Shown here: positions 34,777 to 45,309 of the stretch, in pieces
How the letters are laid out: each line of letters begins with the position of its first letter
Numbering within the stretch: the stretch's first letter is position 1
Assembly: GCA_964035545.1 (NCBI GenBank)
Contig: OZ037768.1
Span: 13,082,175-13,146,174, forward strand
Origin: Bugula neritina
Taxonomy: Eukaryota; Bryozoa; Gymnolaemata; Cheilostomatida; Bugulidae
Length of the DNA stretch: 64,000 nt
Reading direction: 5' to 3'
Notes under the pieces: model-generated
What the model saw: the letters and a program-made list of their open reading frames with translations, nothing else
Databases searched by the model: none
What the model was told of the DNA's origin: nothing
Translations under genes and position numbers: made by a program

Positions 34777-37392
34777 ATGGCGTTGTTGGAGAGAGTGACA
34801 CAGATGGGTAAAGATCTTGGACTGGTGAATGACAAGCTCGTAGCTTTTGTTGAAAAGAACCTACCCATTGTTGCTGCACAAGAAGAAAAAGAAAAGGACC
34901 GAGAGGAAAAAGAAAAGGACCGAGAGGAGCGTAGATTAGAGCGTGAGGCAGAAAAGATTAGGCAAGAAAATGAGAAAGCCTTAATGGAGATGAAGATAAA
35001 AGCTGATCAGGAGGCAATGGCACTCAAGGTTAAAGCTGACCAGGAGGCAGAAGAGAGAAGACAACAACATGAATTAGATATGGAAAAGCTGAAAGCTAAC
35101 ACAAGTTTGGAGCACTCAAGACATGACAGCACCAGGTTAGAAATAGCTAACAAACCAAAACCAAAAATACCATTCTTTGATGAGAAGGTGGACGAAATGG
35201 ATAGCTATTTAGAGCGGTTCGAGTGGGTTGCCGAAGGATGTAACTGGGACAAGGGAGATTGGCCCTACCATCTCAGTCAGTACCTAAGGGGTACAGCAAC
35301 AGAAGCTTACATCCGGTTGTCACCTACTGATCGCAGAGATTATAAAAAAGTCAAAGAAGCCTTGTTGGAGCGCTTTAACTTGACTCAAGAGGGCTACAGA
35401 AAAAAACTCAGAGAGGCAGAAGCTTACGAGGATGAAACTCCTGCCCAACTGTTCACTAGGATAAAAAGTTATGTGCACAAGTGGGTGGAGCTTTCAGGGG
35501 GCATGGACATAGCCAAACTAGTGGCGACTGAACAATTTATATCATCATGCCCAGACGACCTAGCTGTGCATTTAAAGCAAAGTTCCTACAACAGCAGTGA
35601 GGATATGTGTGATGCAGCGTTGCTGTTCTTGCACGCTCGTGGAAGGAAATTAGCAAAGACAAAGAAAACTAATACAAAAAGGATGGAAAACACACCTGCC
35701 GGTAGCATGAATGCTGAACAAGGAAGTAAAAGCGATGGGGCATGCTTCATCTGCAAAGATAAGTCACACATTGTTCGTAACTGCCCACGGCGAGGGAAGA
35801 AGTACTGTTCACATTGCAAGATGAACAACCACAATACTTCAGACTGCAGAAAGTATGGTGGGAGGTCAGTGCATGCTGCTGCTGCAATAGCGACTACTCA
35901 GAATAAGACTGTGGTCACAGATCCAGGAATCTCATCTAAAGTGGAAGAACCTACGGAAATCACAGTTAATGGTAAAAAGTTTGTCAACGCTGCTGTCTGC
36001 AAGAATGGACCTAAATTCAAAGATGGGGGCACAGCGATATTTGAAGCGGAAGTTAATGGCCAACGAGCTACTGTGATGCGCGACACCGGCTGTGGTTGCA
36101 TTGTAGTCAATGCAAAGTATGTGCAACCTCAACACTTAACTGGAGAATCAGTTTATCTGAAAATGGCTGATGCAAGTGTTAGGGAGGCTCAGTGGGCACT
36201 TATCTCAGTGCGCTCACCATTTTACAATGGTGTCGTCAAAGCTGCAGTAATGGACAAGACGATTTGTGATCTGCTTATTGGGAATGTGGATGGAGCGAGA
36301 TCAGCTGATCAGCCGCTGGAAAACTGGAAGGACTGCGCCGTAACCACGAGAGCTCAAGCTATCAAGGAAAAGTCAGGAGACAAACCACTGATGATTGATT
36401 CACATGCTAACCCATTAAGTATAGGGAAAGATGAGATAGCCAGACTGCAGAGGGATGACCCCACATTGGAACGTTTCTTTGATGCAAAAGAAGTGAAGGA
36501 GAAAAAGGGATGCACCACTAGGTTTGTGGTGAAGAATAAGATTCTGTACCGTGAGTACACCGACTCGAAGTCTGCCAGTGTAAAACCTGTTAAACAACTC
36601 ATGGTACCCAGTTCACTGAGGAAGGAAGTTCTACAGAAAGCTCATGACTGCATAATGAGCGGACACCTAGGAGTAAAGAAAACCACTGATAGAGTGCTTT
36701 CCAACTTCTTCTGGCCAGGACTAAATGGAGATGTCGTACGTTTCTGTCAATCATGTGACATTTGCCAGAAGACGGTAAAAAAAGGCTCAGTCATGAAAGT
36801 TCCAGTACAGGAAACTCCACTAATTGACACCCCATTCAAGAGATGTGCAATAGACCTAATCGGACCAATTAACTCTCCAAGTGAGAAAGGACACCGCTAC
36901 ATCCTAACTTTAGTTGACTATGCTACAAGATATCCTGAAGCTACACGATTGAAGAACATTGACTCAGCTACTGTAGCTGAAGCGCTGCTTGACATGTACA
37001 GTCGTGTTGGGATACCAGAGGAGGTGATAAGCGACCAAGGAACTCAATTCATCTCGGACTACATGAAAGAGTTTACTAGATTACTTGACATGCGACAACT
37101 TCCTACCTCACCATACCATGCAATGGCCAATGGACTTGTGGAAAAGTTCAACGGAACCCTCAAGAGTATGTTAAAAAGTTGTGTGCTAAAGAGCCAAGAC
37201 AGTGGCATCGGTTCATCAATGCGGCTCTATTTGCATATAGAGAAGTCCCACAGGAATCAACAGGCTTCGCCCTATTCGAGTTACTCTATGGAAGAACTGT
37301 ACGTGGACCAATGTACATCCTGCGACAACTTTGGACAAAAGAAGACACTGCCGATGAAGTCAAGACCTGCTATCAACATGTTTTTGAATTGA
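34777..37392 (+). CDS. Gag-protease-integrase of the Gmr1-type element (frameshifted at its end)
   Basis: 871 codons. Residues ~25-115 are a highly charged coiled coil with EEKEKDREE repeats. A Gag domain follows (YLERFEWVAEGCNW...). Two CX2CX4HX4C zinc knuckles sit at 323-336 and 344-357. The protease-like motif RDTGCGCIVVN (~434) has Cys after DTG. Integrase: HHCC zinc domain (~623-665, HLGVKKT...CQSCDICQ), catalytic D in IDLIGP (~692), D in SDQGTQFIS (~752) and E in NGLVEKFNGTLK (~791). After residue ~800 the frame no longer encodes integrase; the true continuation is one frame away and starts near 37172. The last ~70 residues are therefore out-of-frame translation. Confidence 0.92.
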   Translation: MALLERVTQMGKDLGLVNDKLVAFVEKNLPIVAAQEEKEKDREEKEKDREERRLEREAEKIRQENEKALMEMKIKADQEAMALKVKADQEAEERRQQHELDMEKLKANTSLEHSRHDSTRLEIANKPKPKIPFFDEKVDEMDSYLERFEWVAEGCNWDKGDWPYHLSQYLRGTATEAYIRLSPTDRRDYKKVKEALLERFNLTQEGYRKKLREAEAYEDETPAQLFTRIKSYVHKWVELSGGMDIAKLVATEQFISSCPDDLAVHLKQSSYNSSEDMCDAALLFLHARGRKLAKTKKTNTKRMENTPAGSMNAEQGSKSDGACFICKDKSHIVRNCPRRGKKYCSHCKMNNHNTSDCRKYGGRSVHAAAAIATTQNKTVVTDPGISSKVEEPTEITVNGKKFVNAAVCKNGPKFKDGGTAIFEAEVNGQRATVMRDTGCGCIVVNAKYVQPQHLTGESVYLKMADASVREAQWALISVRSPFYNGVVKAAVMDKTICDLLIGNVDGARSADQPLENWKDCAVTTRAQAIKEKSGDKPLMIDSHANPLSIGKDEIARLQRDDPTLERFFDAKEVKEKKGCTTRFVVKNKILYREYTDSKSASVKPVKQLMVPSSLRKEVLQKAHDCIMSGHLGVKKTTDRVLSNFFWPGLNGDVVRFCQSCDICQKTVKKGSVMKVPVQETPLIDTPFKRCAIDLIGPINSPSEKGHRYILTLVDYATRYPEATRLKNIDSATVAEALLDMYSRVGIPEEVISDQGTQFISDYMKEFTRLLDMRQLPTSPYHAMANGLVEKFNGTLKSMLKSCVLKSQDSGIGSSMRLYLHIEKSHRNQQASPYSSYSMEELYVDQCTSCDNFGQKKTLPMKSRPAINMFLN

Positions 37393-39224
37393 GAGAGCGT
37401 TTAGATGACATGATGGAAATGGCACTAGCTTCGCTAAAAGACAGTCAAAAAAGATACAAACACTATTTTGACAAGAAGGCTAAACAGAGAGACTTCAGAC
37501 CTGGTGACAAAGTGCTCATTCTTCTACCTACGGATGGAAATAAATTGCTGATGCATTGGCAAGGACCATTCAATATTGAGGAGAAAGTCAGACTGAATGA
37601 CTACATTATCAACATTAGAGGCAAGAGGAGAACATACCATGCCAACATGCTGAAGAAATATTTTGAGCGGGAAGCGCCTACCGACCCTATGACTGTTGGA
37701 GCTGTGATGACTTTAGATGCTGCTGGTACTGGAGTTATTGATCATGATGAGGAAAGAGAAGAAGGCCAAGATGATTTGTTGGACCTGTACGGTAAGAAAC
37801 AGCAGACAGAAACAAGCAAAGATGTCATTCTGGGTGAAGAGCTGGAGAATCAGCAAAGAAGACAGCTGGAGGAGTTACTAAGAAAGTTTGAAGGTATCTT
37901 CAGTGACTTGCCAGGAAATGCAACGGGAATAGAACATTCTATCGAGCTCACGACTGATGAGCCAGTGAAATCCAAACCATATAGATTGCCCTACAGGGTA
38001 AGAGAAACTCTCAAGGCGGACATCGAGGACATGTTGAAGATGGGTGTTATTCGGCCATCTACCTCTCCCTACGCCTCACCAACGGTGATAGTAAAGAAGC
38101 CGGATGGAAGCAGCAGGATTTGTATAGACTATCGCCATCTAAACCGAGTCTCAGTATTCGATCCTGAACCAATGGTGAAAACAGATGACGTTTTCAGAAA
38201 GCTCAGTAAAGATAAATACTTTACCAAACTTGATTTATCTAAGGGATACTGGCAAATACCAGTGAAGAAAGAAGATATTCCTAAAACTGCATTTGTGACA
38301 CCCGATGGACATTATGAATTCATCAAGATGCCATTTGGGATGGTTAACTCTGGAGCGACACTAGTGAGAGGGTTGAGAAAACTTTTTGTAAATCTGAAAG
38401 GAGTGGACAACTACATTGATGACATTCTAGTGCACACAGAAAGTTGGGAAGAACACGTTAAAACGCTAACAGAAGTTTTCAGCCGGCTTGCCACAGCTGG
38501 ACTTACCGTTAGACCAAGTAAATGTAGAGTAGGAGGAACAAACATGGAGTTCATCGGACATAAACTTTACAGGGGTGAAATCAAACCAATGGATGACAAC
38601 ATTGAGAAAATTAGGGCTGCGTCAAGGCCAACCAATAAGACGCAAGTGAGATCGTTCATTGGACTTACTAGTTACTACAGAGAATATATTCCTCATTATT
38701 CAACTATAGCGAGTCCACTAACAGATTTAACAAAGAAGGGAGAACCAAAGAAAGTCAAATGGCAGGAACCACAAGAGAAAGCGTACACCAGCTTAAAAAC
38801 AATGCTGACAAGTGCGCCAATTTTGAAATTACCAGATGTACACAAACCGTTTGTGCTAAGGACTGATGCATCAGATGTTGGGCTAGGGGCAGTGCTGATG
38901 CAGCCTCAGGATGGAAAGCTGTTCCCTGTGAGTTACGCAAGTAGGAAATTACTAGACCGAGAGAGAAAATACTCAGCCATAGAGAAGGAATGCTTAGCTG
39001 TGGTATGGGCGGTCAAGAAATATCTACAATATTTATATGGTGTGGAGTTCGTGCTGCAGACTGATCACCAACCGCTGGTGTACATCAACCAGGCCAAATT
39101 TGAGAACAGCAGAGTGATGAGATGGGCTATGTATTTACAGAACTTCAGAATCAAGGTGGAGTCAATCAAAGGAAAAGACAATGTTGGAGCCGATTATCTA
39201 AGCCGAATTGACTCAGAATTTTAA
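37179..39224 (+). CDS. Integrase C-terminus, reverse transcriptase and RNase H of the Gmr1-type element
   Basis: 681 codons; the Met at 37179 is only the first in an open frame that really continues the upstream integrase. Residues 1-170 are the integrase C-terminus (PRQWHRFINAALFAYRE; GDKVLILLPTDGNKLL with a GPF-like HWQGPF). Then reverse transcriptase: ICIDYRHLN (~314), FTKLDLSKGYWQIP (~347), MPFGMVNSGAT (~385) and the catalytic NYIDDILVHT (~413). RNase H: VLRTDASDVGLGAVLM (~562), YSAIEKECLAVVWA (~600) and LQTDHQPL (~626). It ends at TAA 39222, 46 nt before the 3' LTR. The reverse transcriptase and RNase H look fully intact. Confidence 0.93.
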   Translation: MCAKEPRQWHRFINAALFAYREVPQESTGFALFELLYGRTVRGPMYILRQLWTKEDTADEVKTCYQHVFELRERLDDMMEMALASLKDSQKRYKHYFDKKAKQRDFRPGDKVLILLPTDGNKLLMHWQGPFNIEEKVRLNDYIINIRGKRRTYHANMLKKYFEREAPTDPMTVGAVMTLDAAGTGVIDHDEEREEGQDDLLDLYGKKQQTETSKDVILGEELENQQRRQLEELLRKFEGIFSDLPGNATGIEHSIELTTDEPVKSKPYRLPYRVRETLKADIEDMLKMGVIRPSTSPYASPTVIVKKPDGSSRICIDYRHLNRVSVFDPEPMVKTDDVFRKLSKDKYFTKLDLSKGYWQIPVKKEDIPKTAFVTPDGHYEFIKMPFGMVNSGATLVRGLRKLFVNLKGVDNYIDDILVHTESWEEHVKTLTEVFSRLATAGLTVRPSKCRVGGTNMEFIGHKLYRGEIKPMDDNIEKIRAASRPTNKTQVRSFIGLTSYYREYIPHYSTIASPLTDLTKKGEPKKVKWQEPQEKAYTSLKTMLTSAPILKLPDVHKPFVLRTDASDVGLGAVLMQPQDGKLFPVSYASRKLLDRERKYSAIEKECLAVVWAVKKYLQYLYGVEFVLQTDHQPLVYINQAKFENSRVMRWAMYLQNFRIKVESIKGKDNVGADYLSRIDSEF

Positions 39225-39260
39225 GTAGTAAGGAGAAATTATTAAGATAATTTCTCTTAG

Positions 39261-39270
39261 AATGGGGGGT
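39261..39270 (+). promoter_or_regulatory. Polypurine tract of Gmr1-type element
   Basis: AATGGGGGGT abuts the 3' LTR and matches a plus-strand priming site. Confidence 0.65.
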
Positions 39271-39795
39271 TGTCACAAATTCTGAGTGTACATATACCTA
39301 TAAACTTACTGGGTTTTTCCTAATGATTATACACGAATGTTCATAAATATTCTAGACTGATCAAAGAGATGGATCATTGTTCATTGTTATTGTTTTCATT
39401 AGTCATGTTAACTACTGCCCAGCAATGTAAACAAGGTGTTGCGCAATAATTGCGAAATAACCATGGAAATTCCAATGTTTTGTTTTGTTTTGATTTTCTA
39501 TAAATAGTATTGGCATGTGGGGAATGTTTTCTACTAGAATCTTCTATACTGGAATGCTTGAGAATGTTCTAGAGTGTTTTGTTTACTATAAATACTGAGG
39601 CAGTTGTGTTTACAAATCAGTTCATTTTTACAAATTCATCTGTGCATATCTTACTAGAGAAATAAAGTCTACTTATATCCACAACTCTATTTACTCACAA
39701 CTGGATTAGCAAGCTGTATGCTACTTGTCTATACACTTCTGACTACCAGACTTTTCGAACTCGTCACATGCACTGCTACCAACAGTTTTGTGACA
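39271..39795 (+). repeat. 3' LTR of Gmr1-type element
   Basis: 525 bp, with two substitutions and a 4-bp insertion (near 39767) relative to the 5' LTR. Confidence 0.95.
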
Positions 39796-40446
<651 letters not shown>

Positions 40447-40500
40447 AATACTCTATTTTTCGAAATATTGAGTTCTTTTGATTCATTTTTAATTATAGAA

Positions 40501-40504
<4 letters not shown>

Positions 40505-40577
<73 letters not shown>
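40505..40577. repeat. (AT)n microsatellite
   Basis: About 73 bp of uninterrupted AT. Confidence 0.9.
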
Positions 40578-40582
<5 letters not shown>

Positions 40583-40639
40583 ATAAGTATACGAGAAACA
40601 TTGTTGATTTATTACTTTATTAGGCAAAGTAATTATACT

Positions 40640-40684
40640 GATATTTCAGGTACCACTGTACCCATCTTCAGAGTAGCAATGAAT
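40640..40684 (-). ncRNA. Hammerhead-like core, incomplete
   Basis: The minus strand has CTGAAGA (40671-40665), a GGTAC/GTACC stem and GAAA (40647-40644) in the right order, followed by an 8-bp hairpin (ATTACTTT/AAAGTAAT). I could not find a complementary stem I, so this is a core-like remnant or a variant Penelope-like terminal motif. Confidence 0.35.
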
Positions 40685-41032
40685 GAAATTCAAAAACTAT
40701 TACATTACATTAGACGTTATGCATGACACAAAGAAGAGAGAGTGGCAGTTATTGTAAGTTATTGAAACTTGGGGAGATAATCTTATTTTATATATTACGC
40801 AGGTCAAAAATTATACTGGTTTTTTTGCATAAAAAATAAATTAGAGTTGACAAAAAAAATAAATATCTAAACATAAAAACAGCAAGAATTAGTGAAACTA
40901 TGTGAGAGTTGAGTAGTGTGGAGCTATTGATATAGTTTTAGTGGTATGGAGTAATTTTGTTTATTGAGTTGCGGTTTTATTTGTTTAATGTAGAGAGCTT
41001 CGGCTACTTTTCGATGGTGGATTCCTTTAAAT

Positions 41033-41157
<125 letters not shown>

Positions 41158-41239
41158 GTGTATAGTTTACCACTAAAGAGAGCTCAATGCAGTGCAGAGC
41201 AGAGTAAATAAAAGTAATGAACGATAAAATCTGATTTAA

Positions 41240-41300
41240 AACACTTTATTACTATTAGTTTCATGTGCATAGAATGTACACAATCTTCAGATAAAATGTT
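41240..41300 (-). ncRNA. Hammerhead ribozyme motif, minus-strand arm
   Basis: Same 61-nt motif as 41319-41379 in opposite orientation: stem I 10 bp, CTGAAGA, stem II, GAAA, 2-bp stem III with loop TAATA, cleavage triplet GTA. Predicted cleavage is between 41250 and 41249 of the minus-strand transcript. Confidence 0.75.
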
Positions 41301-41318
41301 AAGATGTAATTACATCTT

Positions 41319-41379
41319 AACATTTTATCTGAAGATTGTGTACATTCTATGCACATGAAACTAATAGTAATAAAGTGTT
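41319..41379 (+). ncRNA. Hammerhead ribozyme motif, plus-strand arm
   Basis: AACATTTTAT (41319-41328) pairs over 10 bp (one T.G) with ATAAAGTGTT (41370-41379). CTGAAGA is at 41329-41335. Stem II has six pairs (TGTGTA/TATGCACA region, first pair T.T mismatched). GAAA is at 41357-41360, stem III C-G/A-T closes loop TAATA, and the GTA triplet is at 41367-41369. All invariant core positions are present. Predicted cleavage follows 41369. It matches the type I architecture known from Penelope-like elements. Confidence 0.75.
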
Positions 41380-41412
41380 TTAAATCAGATTTTATCGTTC
41401 ATTACTTTTATT

Positions 41413-41415
<3 letters not shown>

Positions 41416-41474
<59 letters not shown>
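41416..41474. repeat. (AT)n microsatellite
   Basis: About 59 bp of AT bordering the right arm of the 210-bp palindrome. Confidence 0.9.
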
Positions 41475-41476
<2 letters not shown>

Positions 41477-44400
41477 TAGCTATACTTAAAAGGCTTAGAG
41501 AATATTGTTTTATACAAACAAATAAATTTGGGCTTTCTGATTTCTTGTATAGATGGTGTAGTTCTTTCCCAGCGTCTCTGTAATATAAAACCAATAGTTT
41601 TTGTTGCTAACTTTATCTTTGGTCATGAAGTCTTGGTTTACTAAATTCTTGCAGTACCTGCTTTAAAAAAATATCTTATAATGTAATATAGACTGTCTCG
41701 TAACCGCAATAAATCCTGTTTATAAATTAAATAAATAATTAACATAAGCTATTTGGTTAATTTCTTTTCAACAGTTACCCTCTCCTATTCAACACAAGTG
41801 CATGTAGAGTTATCTTCCTCACTGGTTAGGGCAACAGCTATTAGCAATGTACCCAATGAACTGAGATTTTAACGATTATACCGGTCATTGATTTTTTTAC
41901 CTACAGTTAATTTATAATGACTTCAATAATTCTCTCATTTGGACTTTTGCTGCAATGTCAAGGTGAAATAATTTACTACAACAAATAAAATATAAATACT
42001 ACAGTACTTACTTATGGTTATAGTTATATACTTGTGACATAAATACCACTTGGAATAATCATGATTAAGCCTAATCTGATTTGTAGCGAAATAGGTGATT
42101 ACTCATTAGTCATTAGTTAGAATAAAAAATATACCTATACTAATAGTAATAATATAAATTAAATCTTGATAACATTAACTATGTCAATAAGTATAACTAT
42201 AACATTAACTATAAGTATAAGTATATTAATATTATTATTATTATAATATAAATAAATATAAATATAATAATTGTCCTGCTGATAGTGATACTTATTAGTC
42301 ATTATTCATTGTGTTTGAAGTTAAACAAAAACTTTAAAGTTGATCTATTAGTATATTACTATTAGTATTCATCTAAATCCACATCCTAGTTAGATTTACT
42401 TTTAGCGTTACACTTTGACTTAGTCTTGCAGTTGCACTTACAGTTACACTTACTGTTAATATTACTAATACTGTTGGTACATATTGGTATCGATATTCAT
42501 ATTGATATCAAATCTAATTAATATTATTAATAATTATATAATTCAATTATTTAATTTGTATTTACTTTAGACTTGCAGGTACTCCCAGTCTTAGTATAAC
42601 TATAACTATAAGTATAACATTAACCATAAGATAAGTTAAAGTAGAAATAAAAAGCTAATAATATATTCAGTAATTGTAAATGACAATCACAATGACCATG
42701 AGTGTGACTGTGACAATGTTCTAGTATTATACTATTTTTTTATATCAATACCAGTAATGAGTAATCATTATAATTATTATGAATATTATTTTCATAGTGA
42801 TTACTAGTATTACTATTAGTTATACTTATATTATTAGTATTACTCAAGAGAATTAGACTTTTTTTCAGTCAATGTCTTTGCATATGGCTCCTTAGTGCTC
42901 TTTGTCTGGATGGAACATCTATATGCACAAAACTAAACAATGTGCTGGACAAATATAATATTTCAAGTAAAGGTACATTAGACAATAAACAAAGCAGATA
43001 CAAAAGCTGTAAACTTAGGCTCAACAAGCTCAACTAGCCACTCACATGAGTTGCCACCATAACCCCAAACTCTACTCAATATTTAAAACAGTAAGCTCTT
43101 TTTTGAGACCGTATTTGTCTGTTCAGAACAATATGCAACATCCAAAACACTGCCTATAAGAATCTATGTTGAGATCAAATAATAATTTTAGATTAAATAT
43201 ATATTTATTTGAGTAACTTGTGAAATAATTGAACAACCTAGTTTACCATAAGTTGCACATAACTCACTAATCTAGTGGTCTGGCATGATTACTTCAAAGT
43301 ATGCTTAGAAGTTATTGTGTGTGAACATTACTTGAATTTACTTAGCTGCAGTATAACCTCAAAAGGAATGGCAAAGCAATCGATGTTCTAATATTAGCGT
43401 ATAAGTATTTCCTATTAATTCATCGCAACAGTTGCTTGTCATTGTGAATCTTTTATTTTTAAAATAAAATTGAATGAAAACATATTTTGTGGTAGTGAGC
43501 ATTCAGTTAAAGTTACATTGAACTGCAGGATTTTCATTTACATTAATACTATTTACTTCATACTACATAATGGCTGGACTAAACAATATAATATATTTTG
43601 CCTTTACTTTTTTTTATAAATTTTTCTTATTGCATTATAAGTATCAAAGTTAAAGTAACAATTTCCCTCTAAAAATGTTAAAAAAAATTCCTTTATTACC
43701 TTAGAACTTTTTAAATTGTTAAAAGTCTTTAGCTTCACTTGATGAAGCTGGCTAGAATTAAGAAGTTCCAAGCTTTTTAGTGGTACAAAAAGTTGCTAGA
43801 TTTAGCTATAAAAACTTTTTACTAATCCTTTATCCCAATCTCAAAATTATAAGATATACAAATGTGCACGTATATGCATCCAAGTGCATTGGTTGTTGCT
43901 TGTTTTATTTAGGTTTTAAAGCAAATTATTGCTATACCAGAACAAAGTTAAAGTATAAATTGTAAATCTGAATGTTCTATTGCAACATTTTATGCAAAAT
44001 GACTGAATTGGAATTTCTATTTTCTCAATTTGTCGTTTTGCCATTTCAAAAAAATTTGCTTATAACACAAGTTCAAGTGAAGGACGCACTACTGTATGTT
44101 TAATTTGAGCTTGCATTTGTAAATGGGTGTCTGACAGTATACATTTAATGACTGAATTTTGACACATTATCTTTTATTTCTTTAGTCCACTTATTTTTAA
44201 TACATAAATGTAGCGTGATGTTGATAATGTGTTGAAGTAATTGTTTATTAGATCTCCTAGTGTTCATACTTCTTATCCTCATGCTATGAGTATTCCAGAT
44301 GTTTCTTGTAATTGACCTTTTAACAACTTACCACTGCTTAGTTATTGTACATCAATTGACTTTTTAAGACTAGTTTATATTCCTCGCAGTTTTTAGTACT

Positions 44401-45086
44401 TCTGGGATAAATGAGGTTAGCTGGAAATCACTAATTGCTGAAATTGATGATTGTCATATACATATAGCCTACATGTAGTCTGTAAATTAGCTGTTTACTA
44501 CCTGCAGGAGTTATTTCTAATGGCGTAATGTGAGTTGCTCCATCTTGAAAAGAAGCTGGGGGACCCAACTATATTTAATCGCTGAAGTTTTCTGAGGTAA
44601 TGTGAAATATAGCCTCAAAACATATCGATATTGAGTGCTCAAAATATCAAAAGCAGCCACTCATAAGATGCTTTCATGTAGGATACTTATACGGTCACTA
44701 ATCCCTGCTCTTCATATAAATATATGTAGGATACATTTATATCGCGTGTTTCATTATACAGTGCTTATATTACATTGCATATATTATATTTAGAACTTCT
44801 ACCCACATAACCTGCGTAAGCTATAATTAACCTAGCTGTTGGTTTTCTCATTTAGTCAGGTTGTTAACTGATTTAGATATATACAGCCAATGCTGCTGAA
44901 TATCACTTGCAAGTAGGACCAGCTAAATAATATAATTCCTTTGATGCCACCAGGCTGCCATTCTTGGCACACATTATGTGTGTAGGATGAAGTGACCTTT
45001 TATCTTAATTCTATATATATACAACAATTGTAAATTAGGCTGTAGACCCTCCAAAAGGAGACCAATTGTCATTGGTGTGTTATATT
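41475..45086. other. Intergenic, AT-rich, no gene recognised
   Basis: 42120-42850 is an imperfect ATT/AGT/ATA low-complexity tract similar in style to 10336-11115. 41475-41650, read on the minus strand, gives short lysine/tyrosine-rich open segments that might be Penelope-like debris but carry no diagnostic motif. Nothing else recognised before the minisatellite upstream of PITPNM. Confidence 0.4.
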
Positions 45087-45243
45087 GTGTCATCAACTTG
45101 TCAGCTGGTGTCATCAGACAACCAGCTGATGTCATCAACCTGTCAGCTGGTGTCATCAGACAACTAGCTGATGTCATCAACCTGTCAGCTGGTGTCATCA
45201 GACAACCAGCTGATGTCATCAACTTATCAGCTGGTGTCATCAT
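45087..45243. repeat. 42-bp minisatellite with E-boxes upstream of PITPNM
   Basis: About 3.7 copies of a 42-bp unit, itself two related ~21-bp halves (TGTCATCAACCTGTCAGCTGG and TGTCATCAGACAACCAGCTGA). CAGCTG, an E-box, occurs once per half-unit (six CAGCTG, one TAGCTG). It ends 67 bp before the PITPNM start codon. Open frames on both strands through it are repeat artefacts. Confidence 0.85.
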
Positions 45244-45309
45244 ACTGTCCGTTTGTGTCTGTAGCCTTATGTTTTTCCTTGTAGTGCTGGAGCTTTTTCA
45301 ATTTTCAAC

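Larger units (their letters stand above)
34160..39795 (+). mobile_element. Gmr1-type Ty3/gypsy LTR element, integrase upstream of reverse transcriptase
   Basis: 5636 bp, 521/525-bp LTRs with termini TGTCACA/TGTGACA and target-site duplication ATATT (34155-34159 and 39796-39800). The domain order is Gag, zinc knuckles, protease, integrase, reverse transcriptase, RNase H. This is copia-like order, but all domain sequences are Ty3/gypsy type. That arrangement defines the Gmr1 group. The LTRs differ by two substitutions and one 4-bp indel, so the insertion is young. A single frameshift lies in the integrase near 37170-37178. The element sits inside a Penelope-like endonuclease. Confidence 0.95.
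41205..41414. repeat. Perfect 210-bp palindrome carrying two hammerhead motifs
   Basis: The two 105-bp arms are exact complements, with the centre between 41309 and 41310 (AAGATGTAA/TTACATCTT) and no spacer. Each arm carries one hammerhead motif. The outer flanks are not palindromic: 52 bp (41153-41204, shared with the Penelope-like terminal region at 33700-33757) then (AT)n on the left; (AT)n at once on the right. It looks like two Penelope-like terminal segments joined head to head. Confidence 0.9.

Noticed and set aside
37165-37185. Programmed ribosomal frameshift between the Gmr1-type frames
   Set aside because: The shift is inside the integrase domain rather than between gag and pol, and the site is not a canonical X-XXY-YYZ heptamer in the upstream frame; a one-base deletion is simpler.
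45087-45243. CRISPR-like array
   Set aside because: Units are contiguous and imperfect with no unique spacers, and the DNA is eukaryotic.
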